Assembly: GCA_012845835.1 (NCBI GenBank) | Contig: JABAKD010000009.1 | Span: 16,723,462-16,787,461, forward strand | Source of the DNA: Undaria pinnatifida | Lineage: Eukaryota > Sar > Phaeophyceae > Laminariales > Alariaceae | Length of the DNA stretch: 64,000 nucleotides | Direction of reading: 5' to 3' | Shown here: one piece after another, positions 1 to 12,600 of the stretch | Layout: each line of letters begins with the position of its first letter | Position numbering within the stretch: the first letter of the stretch is position 1 | Translations under genes and position numbers: made by a program | Notes under the pieces: generated by a model | What the model saw: the letters and a program-made list of their open reading frames with translations, nothing else | Databases searched by the model: none | What the model was told of the DNA's origin: nothing

Positions 1-251
1 CCGTTAGGGCACGCAAGCAGACAGTAGACGCATGCTGTACGGTAGGATTAAAGGTCGGGGCGCACCTTACTCGAGGAGCTCTATCCCTCACCTCAAAACT
101 GACTTAGACAACAAACGAAGGTTCAACATATATCATACCATGCTTCAGTACGAGTGCCCGCACGCAGACAGTACGAGACTCCAGACAGGGGACAAAGCGG
201 CGCGAAGAAAGCGCGCTACACGTTCCTCTCCCTACCCTGCGCCGCGTGGGC
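1..251. other. Left edge, no gene recognised
   Basis: If the donor at 267 is used this is intron of the chromatin gene; if the TGA at 252 is used it is 3' flank. No poly(A) signal or further exon was identified. Confidence 0.4.
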
Positions 252-266
252 TCATTTCCCTCCCAC

Positions 267-636
267 CTGCACAGGAGACTTCTCCACCCTGAGGCGCGTC
301 TTCGATCGCGCGTCCACCTCCTTGAAAAACTTGCGGAACGTGCGCATGTGCCGCGCCGACTCCTCGCCGCTCCTTTGCTTTGCCCCGTGGGCCGCCTGCA
401 GCACCCTCCACTCGGGCGCCACAGCCACGGTAGCGGACTCCGAACTGTCTTCTTCCAGCTTTGGATTGGGGTCCATGGGAACTGGGCGGTCGCTCGCGGG
501 GTCAAGCGTCAGGAATTCCCCGTCCGGCGCAGCTTTCTGCCGAGCCACCGGCGTTGGGAGCGGGCGGGCACGCTTTTCGCGGGTGAGCAAGGCGGCGCGG
601 TCGATGGGCTCACATTTGGCGCAGTCAGCCTCCCGC
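267..636 (-). CDS. C-terminal basic/acidic exon
   Basis: The exon follows a strong acceptor (CTTCTCCCCTCCCTCAG). Its first base completes the AG carried from 1228. It has a Cys pair (DCAKC), then mixed-charge sequence and a helical end rich in Arg/Lys. It may stop at the donor GTGCAG|GTGGGA (267) and continue beyond the left edge, or read through four more codons to a TGA at 252. No known domain was recognised. Confidence 0.65.
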
Positions 637-3600
637 CTGAGGGAGGGGAGAAGGCGGTAGGCCCGGCGGGGTACGACAACCAGCGGAGGTTAGGGGAGTA
701 TGAATTCGATGAAAGTTGACGAGCACTGCGAATGCTGCACCCACTGTGCAAAAAAATCGAAAGTGAGGGAGAAGGAGCGATACCTGTGACCGTGGCATGT
801 CCAAAAGATGGAAAGAAAAAATGAAAATAACAAGTAAAGACTTCATTGGATACTGCACTGGCGACGTCTTATCAAACAGCGGCACGGATTAACTTCGTCA
901 ACATTTGAAATCGACGAACAAAATACAAAGGAAATACAAAATGAGGCAGGAGTGGCCTCCCGCTTTGAGACACATCCTTCTACACAAGCAAGCGTGTTTT
1001 TAGTCCGATGAATCCATAACACGGAGAAGCGTCCAAGGGTACGACAACAGGACTGCGCCATATATTTTCCACACACCGGTCATCACTGACAATTGCTGGT
1101 GCGCGGCCGAAGCACCCAACCGAAGAAAAAATCAGCGGAATTACATAACCCTGTCTCGCGACCAAACATCAACCACTAAACCGAATCAACGACACAATCA
1201 GTGGAAACATCTGTACCTCTATCTCACCTTTGCCACCTCTCGACGCAATCAGCCTTGAACGCCGACAACGAGTCCCTCAGCAAGCTCTCCTCATCGCACA
1301 TCTGCCCGTGGGTGTACAAGAACGCGGCGCTCGATGCCGCGAACACAGCCACATCCACCGCAACCTTGACACGAGCCTCCTTTGCCTTATCACCCCCCCC
1401 CCCCCCACCCCCTTCCCCCCTCAACACCCCTGCCGTCACCGTGTCCCGCGGGTCCGGAATAGACCCCCTCTTTCTCCTGTTTCGTCTCCTCCTCCTCGCG
1501 CGCGCGGTAAGCGGCGGCCGCTCGCCTTATCGCGATGTGCATGTAGTACGCGCTCTCATTGGCCGGTGTAACCTCGAAGCCAGCAAAGGGCCCATCAAGG
1601 GGCCAGGCGTCCGAGGAAGCGGCGGGGCCCCGGAGACGGTGCCGCGCGGCCGTGGTTTCAGCGGAGCTGAGGCTGTCGAGAAGGCTTGTAGCCTTGGGCC
1701 AGAGCCGCTTGGCTCCCTCCAGGACGGAACTTCATACCAAGCGATTGTGAGGAGCCGTTGATGGCGCCGGAGGCGAAGGTGGGGGCGGGAACGAGGGGTA
1801 CGGGAGAGAACACGTGAGAAGACGAGGGATCATTGGTGAGAGCTGTTGTCAAACGCGTCGCTTGCTGCAGTTGGCCGGCGTTTAAGGCGCCAGTTCCATG
1901 ATTAATAGGGACGACCTGACCTCGTATACGAACAATATATGAAGGCCAAAACGATTCCGCACGAAAGCTCCCCCGCCATACTACGATATCTCCCCGCCGA
2001 TGTTGTTGTTTGAGCTCGTCTCTGTTACCGCCTTCCGTAACGGAAGACTCCTTAGTATCGCACCCGCGAGTTTGGGGACAAACTACTTGCATTCAGTGTG
2101 GCATAACTTTAGCAGATGCATACGTTAGGGTTCGCTGCAAGTAGGGACTGGACAAGTTTTCCGTGCTGCAGCACACCACGTACATGGCCGCTGTGTGATA
2201 CACAGTTCCTGGGGCGTTGAACGCTCTCGCGTTTGCACACAGCAGCTCCACGTCCAAAGCGAGGTCCATGATAGACGCATACAGCCCCCACTGCGACCTC
2301 CGCCGGATGGTGGAGAAGTCGATCGGGAACTCAATAGCCTCCGCATACCCCGCCACCCCGGACGGCACAGGGTCCTTGAACAAGTCAAGCGGGTCCAGCT
2401 CCTGCAGGCGATCAAGCGCCAGCGTCGCCACCAAACGCAGCAAGCGCTTCCGTTCGAGCGTCAGATTTGCTGGCGAAGAGGAACCCTCCTCGCTCCATCC
2501 GCCACCGGCGGCGGCGGCGGCAACGCCTTCGCTTCCACCTCCGCCGCTTCCGTCGCTTCCACGAGAACTCGTGTCACGGCGGAACGCGTAAGCTTCTCCA
2601 CCGCCTCCGCCCGAGGAGGAAGAAGGGTGAACCGCAGGAAGGAAAAATGTCGGCGATGATCGGCCTTCTCTTTCCCGCAATGCGGCCGAAACCTGTAGAC
2701 ACAAAAAAAAAGCGAGCAACCCAGGTTCTCTCGTTCAGCAAAATCGGGTCTCGCAGTGCGGGTACGGATATCAGAGCGCTGGAGTTGGGGCATGCTTCAA
2801 AGGGCGGCGGGGGGGGGACAGGTAGGGGTTTCTGCGCGCCCGCTGGAGTGTCTCTCGAGCCATCGTGTCGTATAATCCTGTACAGCAGCACAAACTGAAT
2901 CCGTAGAAGTCATCGGCTGTCGAAGGGACATGCCGTTGACTCGGCTGTCGAGGGGATATGCCGTCAATCGCCACTTTCTACGTTCGTCTTCATTAAACCT
3001 TGAACAACTAATTTACCTCGGTAGAAGACAGCGTCCGTTTGATCCCTCTACCCTCCCCGGCAGGAAAAACACGATCAGGCTCCCTGAACCGCCCATTCGC
3101 TCCAGGCGTCTGGTGACCAGCTCCATGAGGTACGGCGCATGGACTCGTCAAAACTCCTCCCCCCTCCCACGCCGCCCCGCGCAGGGACGACGGTGGTTGG
3201 GATCGGCGCTGAGGGCGCTCCTTGCGCTCTCGGCATATCGGGCAGTTCCACTGATACAATATACAGCGGGGGGATGGAGAAATAAGGCGTTCATGGGCAT
3301 GGTGGGGGGGGGGCGGGGGCGCGGTGAGCGAGGCCTCAACAGGGTGTGGAAGACACAATACTTTGAACCCACGATGCAGCGCAATTGCGAGGTAAGGAAC
3401 AAGCACATTTCGCAGATAGGTCCAAATCACGCGCCCGGCATCCCTAACACATCCTTTACCTTCATACTACCCGCAGTGAGGGTGTTCTTTTCGATGCCCT
3501 CCTTCTTCGCCAGGCACGGAAAGCAGAAAGAGTGGAACTTCGCCAGCTCCGTGTTGGCGCAGACCATCAGCCCGCCGTCAGGGTGCAAGCGGCAGTACAT

Positions 3601-6600
3601 GCACACGTCCATCTTTCCCTCATCTTGTGTTGCTCTCATATGCTTGAGGTTCCAGCGTCGGTTTTCCTTGCGGGTTTCCTTGCTCTTGTCAAGGTCCTTA
3701 TCGCGTCCGACTCTTCCTACCGGCCGGGCTCCACCTGCGCTCGCCGAGGGCACCGTTCTGTAGTTAGGTCCGTTGTTCGAGCCACCCCGCCCCCTTTCCG
3801 CGCCTCGACAGTCGTCCCTCATGTCTTCCTCCACGTCCATGTCGTCGAACGACCTTCCGCTAACTGCAGGGTCGCTACCACCGTTCCTACTCCAAGCAGT
3901 TCCCGCATCACGTCCTGTAGCAGATGATCGCTCTTGTCCGTCGCCCCTGATTGTTCGGCAGAACCCATCGATTGCGGAAGTTCCCCGCTCAGCGTACACC
4001 ATCTGCCTTCCTTTGGGTCTGTGTGTCACCGAGCGCGATGCCCCGTTCGCGCCAGGGTGGCGAGCGCCGTTCGTTCTTGACGGGCCTTGTCCCGGCCAGT
4101 AAGCATCCCTTCGCGCCCCGTCGTTGCCGTCAGCTCCGCCGTGAGGATAACCTGAGTCTCTATATACGCCATCACTACCGCGTCTCTGCGAGTACTGGCC
4201 CATCCCAGAGTAGCCCTTGCCATCGGTTGGTGCACGCGACCACCAGTTGGTCTTCGCGGAACCGAAGGGGTTCGGTTTCGCTGCGGACGCCGCGCTGCTT
4301 CCGGCAAGAGAAGAGTTCTCTGCCGCAAAAATCGCCTCTTCTGCTTTGGCGAACTCCGAATACCCTGCCTTTGCACCTACCTCCTCCGATACTAATCCCA
4401 CGTCCACCATGTTCGCCGCCAGGCCGGAACGAAAGGATCCCATGGCACGAGCCCCGAATGTTACCGCCGAGCCGTCCAGAACCGCGGTTGGACCAGTGGA
4501 TCCCCCAAACGGCGGTCCAAGCCTTGTCCCCTGGCTATGCTCAATGTACCTCGGCCGCTTCCCAGCCTGAGACGAAAGAGGCAGGTGCGCAGTCAGCGCA
4601 CCGAGAGACGGCTCCGAGTCGACCATCGGCATTCCTGTACGGGTATCGACTAACGCGGCTTGCTCTTCTTCAAGCGTCGCCGTTGTCGCAACTCTCTCTT
4701 CCGCGGCCCGCTCGTGCACTCCAACCTTCGACTGACCGGCCTTTGTGCGCGGTGCCCTTTGTTTTTTGGCGGGTACAGCCTTGGGGAGAACGTGCGTGTA
4801 TTTCTTATCGTAGAGGAGAGACCGCAGCAGGTTGTTGTCTAGCTCCGGTGCGAACACGTTCACGCGGGAGACAAGTAGCGGCGGGTCCGCAGCATCGTTC
4901 ACATTTACAGCCGCCGGTGCGGGCGACGCCTCCGTCACTGCCACGGACGCCGACGCCGCCGCACCAGCGTGTACCGTCGCGGCGCGCTTCGTAGCATTGG
5001 TCTTAGCAACGGTCACCTCGGGACGCGGCGTCGGTGAGCTCGGAGATGTCGGTGGCCGGTGACCACCCTTACTGGCCTTGCTCGATGATGAGTTTGCGCT
5101 TGTCTTGCTGGACGCCTTGTCCGCCTTTTTCGCCGGCACAGGCTTGGGAGTCTGCTTGCGTTGCTCCGTGGTCCACTTTGGTACTACCTGCTTGTCAAGA
5201 GTTGCCATTAATCAGTTTGATGTCGCGGTTTGCAGCGTTTGCAGAAGAGAGGGGAGTGCACCACTAAAGGAGAGCCAAGGTCTGGCTAGGGAAGCGGGGA
5301 TGTTTTGAAACCCTATTTAAGGAACTACACGATGTTTGCGAGGCATGATCGTACTCGTACTGCTGCGCACTCACAGAGACGATGGATGGCATTGCACCAA
5401 TAACGTATTTTGCCACCATAATCGGAGCCTCAAACGGGTCGACTTCTCTCTAATCGGGTAGGTACAGGGCTTGTATAAGGGCGGCATACAGCCTGGGGGT
5501 GATGGAGTCGTCGCCAAAGCATAATCTTCTCTCTACTTTTGCCGTCTCACCCCTTGAACAAGATTTACTTTTCCGGCTTCGACGCAGGAGGGGCAGTACC
5601 ACGGGTCTTTGGCAGTCTGGTGCTCCGCGGCAAGCTGGCTGTCGCTGCCGAGGGTGAGGCACTCTTCGTGGAAAACTCGAGGACAGAAATCGCAGCATGT
5701 CAGCTCCCCGTGTTCGCCACAGACGCTGTCAGAGGCGAGCATTAAAAAAATAAAAATATGGTCGGGAGAAAGGGATGGGCCTGAGGCTGGGTGGGAAGGG
5801 GATACCTTCGAAGCTCGTGCGCATAGCGAGAGGTAAAAAATGCGGGGGGAATTTTCGCGGCATTCTTCACGAAACACTCTTGGGCGGCAGTCATAGCATG
5901 TCAGCTCGCCGTGTTCGCCACAGAGGCGAGCATTTCACGAAGAAAACATCTTCGGGAGAAAGGGAGGGGCACGAGGCTAGACGGACAGGGGGGGACATAC
6001 ATCTTCGAGCAAACGGAGCAAGCTAACCTGAAGACGTTAAATCGGGAACATAATCGCCAAGGGTCGACAATGGGTGCAGCGCGTTCAAAGCCAAGAGTCG
6101 GCCAACTGCAACTATTCTGGCAAAACATTCACGGTATAGCGTCGGTCAGGGTAAACTACGTCCTATCTATCTCCTCTCTCTCGACCTTGCCTTTGAACAC
6201 TTTCATTTTCTCACCTGCAAAAGAAGTGGTTTCCATCTTCACCCACCAGAGTCCCGTCGTCTGACATAGCCCACATTCGCACGGTGTCCTTGATTTGCAG
6301 CAGCGACGATTTAGACAACGCATGACCAGCCCAGTCCTTCCCTCCCCACGGGGTCTTCTTCTTAGCTGACGCCTTTCCTTTCGCCTTTTGCTTGTCGTTA
6401 GAAGCCACGTCCGCGGAGCGCGGCGACCCCCCGGTCGGGTCGTCTGATTCCACGCTTTTCTTACGTTCGTGGTGAGCTTGTGGCGCGGTACCGACATCTC
6501 CAGCAACAGTATCGGCGGAGGCATCGTGCGACTCGTTGCTGCCCCGACGCTTATCCCTCTTCGCTTTAGGTGTCGCCTTGGGCGTCTTACCCGTAACATG

Positions 6601-9600
6601 CATTTCCATGTCGTCGCCATACTCGTACTCCTGGAGCCACTTGGCCTTCACTCGCCTCCGCCCGGTAGGAGTTTCTGTGGGCGTTTCGGTCGGAGTAGTA
6701 GGTAAGGACCTGTCGCCGTCACCGACTCTCGGCTTGCGCTTATGCGACCGTTTTTTCGGAATCTCCGCTCCGGTATTTTGATCCGCTGGGATATCAACAG
6801 AGAGCTGCGGCCGGGCCTGACGAGCATTGACTGGGCCGCGAAATCCGGCACTGCCACCTCCGTTCGAGTCCAAGCCGTCCATTCCCGGTCTTGCGGAACT
6901 TGTGATTGCCGATAAGGTTCCGCTCACGCCAGAGGTACCGGCACTTGTCGAGCGTTCTGATGTTATGCCGTTACTCGCTCCTGAGCTCAGACTTTGCGCT
7001 GTTCCCATGCCGGGCCCTGACAAGACATTGGCAGCGCCAGATTTGTGTGAACTGCTGCCGCGACCGCCAACACCGTCAACAATACCGCCCGCGTACATGC
7101 TGCTAGCGCCACCGCTACTCGTCCCATACGCCGTTAAACCAGCGCTACTCCCAACACCAGCACCCGCGAAACATTTTTCAGGCCTGCCAGACGTGCTTGT
7201 GCCGTGGCCTCCGACGTCGCTTATGTTGACCCAGCCGGCGTCACCAACGTCGCCACCACCGGTAACATGTTCCGTCATTGGGGTCTCAGCAAATTGGCGC
7301 AGATCCAGTGGCTCATTCGACTCCTTCGGCTCTTCGTGTTGGCTGGGACCATCCGGCCCTTCTCGCTGTCCGGGTCCACCTGGCTCTTCGGGTTGTGTAG
7401 GCGCATCAAGTTTTTCGCGTTGTGCGGGCCCGTCAGGCTGTTCAGGTTGTTTGGGGTCAGCCGGCTCTTGCTGTGTAGGTTCACGCGCCTTATATTCTTG
7501 TTTCGACTCTTCCAGCTCACGGGCTGGTCCAGGCGCATCCGGCTCTTCACGTTGTTTGGGCGCATCTGATGTTTTTCCTTCTGGCTGCTTGGGCCCCTCG
7601 CGCTGTTTGGGTTTTACAGCTTCGGCTTCTTCGGGTTCTTCAGGTTCGTCAGGTTCGTCATCCCAATTTCCATCCTGTGTGTGGTAAAACCCAAGAAGCG
7701 GCACAGAGGAACCAGCGTAAACGAAAAGAGGCAAAAAGGAGAAACGCTTCCACCATTGTCGTGCAATTTTGGCAGGACAACATGACGGCACCCAGAAAAG
7801 GACCAAACTTCGCAAATACCCTTCACTTCATACTACTGTACGCCGCACAACGAGAAAACCGACACGGATCGACCCTGTGAAACCCGGCTCGATCGCGAAG
7901 AGATGCAAAACAAGCCGCAGCTTCACCCCTTAGCAACTTCTTGACCGCACACCTGAGGCTCGTGCTACAATAGGGGTGCAGTACCTCTTTTGGGCCACAA
8001 CGGTTCTGACTGTTGGTATGATTCTAATCAACTAATCAACTAATAAAAAAATACATTGTATTGTATCGAGTGGATATTGGAATATCTGGGATATCAATTG
8101 TGTTTTCCACTATTTTTTGGTTTACACCGAGACCATGAAATTCCTCCAAGGGTTCCATTTTTATGTTTTCAAATAATCATTTTTCCGGCACCTTCAGCGA
8201 GGACGAGCCTCGGCAAATTCAGATGCACTGTTTCAGTAGCATGCGTCCTTATTAGGCGCGCAAACACCTGTCAACGCCGTTAGTTGGTCACGCTGCCACG
8301 TCATGGCGAAGCGTGCAGCACGACCTGCTGTGGCCCAGGCCACTTTCCCATAACGTTCTGCGATTGCTTACCGGAAAGTTGAGAGGAGGATGGGCGTCGC
8401 CGAAGACTCGTTTGGCTTCCGCATCATATGCCCCGGCTGCCTCCTGCGACAATCAAATTGGTTTGGTTCAGGCGCGACAAACATCAGCATCATTAGGAAC
8501 GGTTGGCGGGCGAATCGCGGTGAGCTGCGCTCCTCTCCGTGAGTCCCAAAAATATCCTGGGTGGGTAGGGTAACAGCGTACTATAAACCGACGAATTGAA
8601 CGAAATACCCAACTGTATGGTTCCTTCTCACGACGAGCATATACACATCATCGCCGGCAACATCGGGACGTGGTGCCGCACTGCCTTAGATAATTCGTTG
8701 GATTTCCCCTTCCACAGTCAAGAACCCCGACGGCCAACGTTGGCGACTACTCTACTAAGTACGGGTAAAGCATCGCGGCGTGAACTCGCAGACAACCACC
8801 TGCAATCAACGACCGACGGCGAAAAACGCCTAGTTCGATTCTACCGTATAGCATGTATGATAACCCACCCTATCACCCCTCGGATGATTTTCTAAGTTGC
8901 TTGTTTCGACAACTACGACAGCGCAAACGCCGAGAGATGCGTGTATGGGAAATATCTCGACGAGATTTTTCCAAAAACAACAATTTTCGTTGTGTGTGCC
9001 TCCCCTCGCTGTGGAGAAAACAGGCTCGGTAAATCATTGCAAGGGGTGCACTAGCATGCGTGTTGTACGGTATAAAAATACTCTTAGGAGTTTTTCTCCG
9101 CACCTTCTCGGAGGAATAGGAGCCAATTGTTGCCTCGCCCCGGCCGGCCCGCCGACGAATCTTGGCCGTCCAGACAGTACCCTTCCCCGTGCCAGCCCAG
9201 TAAACACCAGTATACCTGTCCGCGTAGAGTGGCGGGGGGCGAGAGGGTGGAAACTCGTCAAAACGTGCGCCGTTCCTGGGATATACTCGTATATTTTTAG
9301 CCGCTCGTTCACATTTTAATGAGCAGGTAAGGCGGAGTGTACCTGACACTGTAGTGTATGAATCAGGGTGTGTTTCGCAGGGAGCGTTCCAACTGATGGC
9401 CGTTGCTCGCAATTTGCTACGCCGCACTAGACATGGGGTGCCAAAGGGGTGGGTTACAGCAAACGTGCTGCTGATGATGCATGCCTTGAGGGTGGTGGCG
9501 AGGGCAGACCACAACAATTATTCCTCTCTCAATCAACATCTACGGTGGCCGGCGTAGAATTAACCGAGAAGCGAGGAACTCAGATCGCCCAATGTTTATG

Positions 9601-12600
9601 GTCCAACGGTGCATTGTGTTGTCTCCGCAGGTTGCTAGAATACTTATACCACGTCATGATTTTCTGTAGTAGACAAAACGGAGGAGGAGGTGTGTGCGTA
9701 ACTTTTTGGACGACAAAGAGAAATGGTTTACTAACTCGCGACAGCGTGAGCTGTACGGGTAATAGTGTTTTTAACGCTCATGTATCACTCGGTGAACAGA
9801 AATTTGAAGACGACTCGGGTGCAATCGACCCTCGATTCATATCGTGCCACAAGTCAAAGACGGACTTATAAACGCACATACACTCCTGGCGATAGTACAG
9901 CAGAATACTACCCGTGTCTTGCAGCAGGCCCAGTACATGGTAAATGCTATAGCTATAGTAGTGTCATACTGGTATAATACAACTCACGACGGTGTGCAGA
10001 GCTGCTGCTGCCGTACGATAAAGAAACGAAACATACGGAAGTCAGCGCCGCACTCCGAACAATGAGATCCCAGTCGTGTCTTTGAGGTACGTCCGCAACA
10101 TCTGGCACCAGCGCAAGTGAGCACATCGACATGCGTACTCCAGCAATTTATTGTTTTGCCCGTGGGCGCATGCCTTATCAAATTCGGGACTACCCCGAGA
10201 AAAATGTCAGCTCAACTATAGCGCCTGCCCGCTATCTTGACGACATTCAAAATCAGACCGAAACACTACGAGTGTTGCCAAAAGGTGGCACGTACTCAAA
10301 TGCTGTTACACTAAAACCGAGTCTACTCTAATAAAATAATAGGTGCACACATGCTTCGAGCGCGACAGCAGCTTGAGCTATCTATCAACGTATTGGCAAT
10401 GCTATATACGACACCGGTGTCACATTTCCATATACACGACACCGCACCACGTTCCCGGCACACGCTGTAGATGGGCGAGGGACTGCCGTGGGTGGTGTTG
10501 GTGCGGTGGAGCTATCATTGAAGCCATCGTGAACCCTAAAGGGACCGTACTCGCGGAGTTATGTGTTCGCCGCGTACACCCGTACACCCGCAGGACATGC
10601 AGGTCGGTGTGGTGATTCCTTACTTACGACACCGGTGTCACATATATTCGAGGCCGGCGTCGCATATAAGGCTTACATATGAAGTTACGCCACGTTTCGC
10701 GGCACACACCACGGACGGGCAAGAAGGGTGTGTTAGCATGGTGTAGGGCTACACTCGATGAAAAATTGACGAGGAGTGGGATTGCTGAACCCTAGGCGCG
10801 ATAAAAGTCGAAGGCAAGAACCGGGGGGGAGAAGGGACGACACCTGTGACCACCGCTTGTCCAGAAGCTGGAAAGTAGATGTGTGTGAAAAAGAGAAAAG
10901 AAAAAGGGCTATCATGGAAGCCATCATGCAGCCAAAACGGACCAGTGCTCGAGGATATATGATACGAAGTATGCGTGTTGTCATGGATAACAGGATGCGA
11001 CCACCTTTATTGTGTCGCAATATGAGCCAATATAAACGACACCCAGCAGCAGCTGGGAAAGAGACTCATCAACATGGTTTCAATGGGCAAGGTCTGGGAG
11101 AGATTCGTTGTGGTCTGGAGCGGCTAAACAGGCACCCCTGTCGCCAAAAAACAGAGCACACCGCGTATCGTAGTCGTGATCGATTGCACTCGCAACGAAA
11201 GCAAATTTCGTTAGTTCGTTGTTTTTCCACATCATGCCACTCATAGCTAAAGATGCTGCAACAGACTGAGAGTGTATGTCCTTTGAAGCATCGTGCCATG
11301 CAGCCACAGGCTAAAAACGAAGAATGCGCACTATTGTCGATGTTAGAGCGCACCTGCAGTGCTGTGTGTAGTAATAGTAGTCGTGAGGGTCTTTACGAAA
11401 TGCTCGGGTGCGCATACATTCATACCAGGAATGTATAAGATATTCGCATGCCCTTCTCCGCCGGCCGCGTTTTTTTTTCTTCGCGCTTCCGCCCTGGGGA
11501 CACGCAGAAGCCCCGTTCGTACACTACGACGCACGTTTGGGTCCCAGCCGGGCTTCGTGGCTTGTGCGCTAGGGATTCAAAGTCGCGCAAGCTGGTTATT
11601 TTCCAAGGGATTGAATTCCGCCTCGCCGAGCCGTGCAGGATCATCGTGTCCCTTATGATGGCACACGCACATACACAAGAAGCACCGTTCGTAGCTGCCC
11701 CAAATCAAAGACGCTGAGTGCGGCTGGTATGCTGCCATGGCTACCACAAAGTACGGGCTTGACGGGTGTGATACACATACAGCACGATGCAGCACGCTCT
11801 CAACCAACACTTGCGTATACTTCCTCTGACATTTAAAAGCACCGGTGCAGCCACACACCTGGTACAGCAGTACAGGTAGCAGTGCGGCATCAGCGGCACA
11901 ACAGCAGCCGGCGCGCTTCAAGGTGCTGCTGCCTTATGACGGCCACGGTGCTGTTGTGTGCATGTATGCTGTGCTTAGCAGAGGATTCAACCACGACCAC
12001 CTTTTCACGTCCAACGAAAAAGAATTGCGTCGAATCTCACAAAGGTTCATGGTTTATGCCTGGCGTACACCCAGCCTACGGAATGCCTTTGTTTTCCCTG
12101 TTCATCTTGCCACCGCCCCGAGGATTTCAAGTCAACCTCATCCCGAAGGGGAACCTTGTACTTGCGGACACAACCTTAGACGACTGTGGTGCCTAACCTG
12201 CTGTGTGGCTTGCTGTGACATGTAATATAGGCCGGTATAATATCGGTGCACTTAAAACCGAAAAATGATGCATGTGGTTGTTGCTACAGTAGTGGCGCGT
12301 GTCGTTGTCGACGTTGTGGTTGGTATCGTTCTGGTTTATGATGCTGTTGTCGGTGTAATTGTTGTAGGTACCGTCGCCATCGGAGTCTTGAATTAGCGTG
12401 GCCTCGCGGATGCGCCGGTTTGGGACGGTTCGGCCTCAGTTTTCGCCGTTGGTTGGGGGGGTGGGGTGCACACAGGGGGAAACCGTAACCGTCGCAGCAG
12501 CGAGCGCCGGCCCGCGATCGGTCGTCGCGGCGAGAGCGCCTAAAGCTCGAGGCAGAACGAGGTGCAACAGCAACTGCCACTACATATGGTCGTACATACC

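Noticed and set aside
2930-3763. 277-codon plus-strand frame
   Set aside because: It is antisense to the PHD3 exons, has no domain, and its composition is explained by the opposite strand.
3951-4994. 347-codon plus-strand frame
   Set aside because: It is a shadow of the large minus-strand linker exon, rich in Pro/Ser/Arg by complementarity.
5190-5208. ATG at 5208 as the start of an independent 593-residue gene
   Set aside because: The PHD at its C-terminus is only half present and is completed by the next exon. A branch-like site and acceptor lie just after the ATG, with matching phase to the upstream PHD2 exon.
6827-7687. 286-codon plus-strand frame with Cys/Gly/Ser repeats
   Set aside because: It mirrors the Pro/Glu/Gln/Lys repeats of the minus-strand exon, which has splice sites and joins a PHD finger.
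8873-9517. A 214-residue continuous protein around the AP2 exon
   Set aside because: Conservation begins exactly at an acceptor (9215) and ends at a donor (9104). The AP2 domain is completed by another exon, so the flanking parts of the frame are intron.
12200-12420. Asn/Asp-rich minus-strand exon for the chromatin gene
   Set aside because: It resembles the Asn-rich style of the gene, but an in-frame stop lies just upstream with no good acceptor, and the direct join 15191/9215 already fits in phase.
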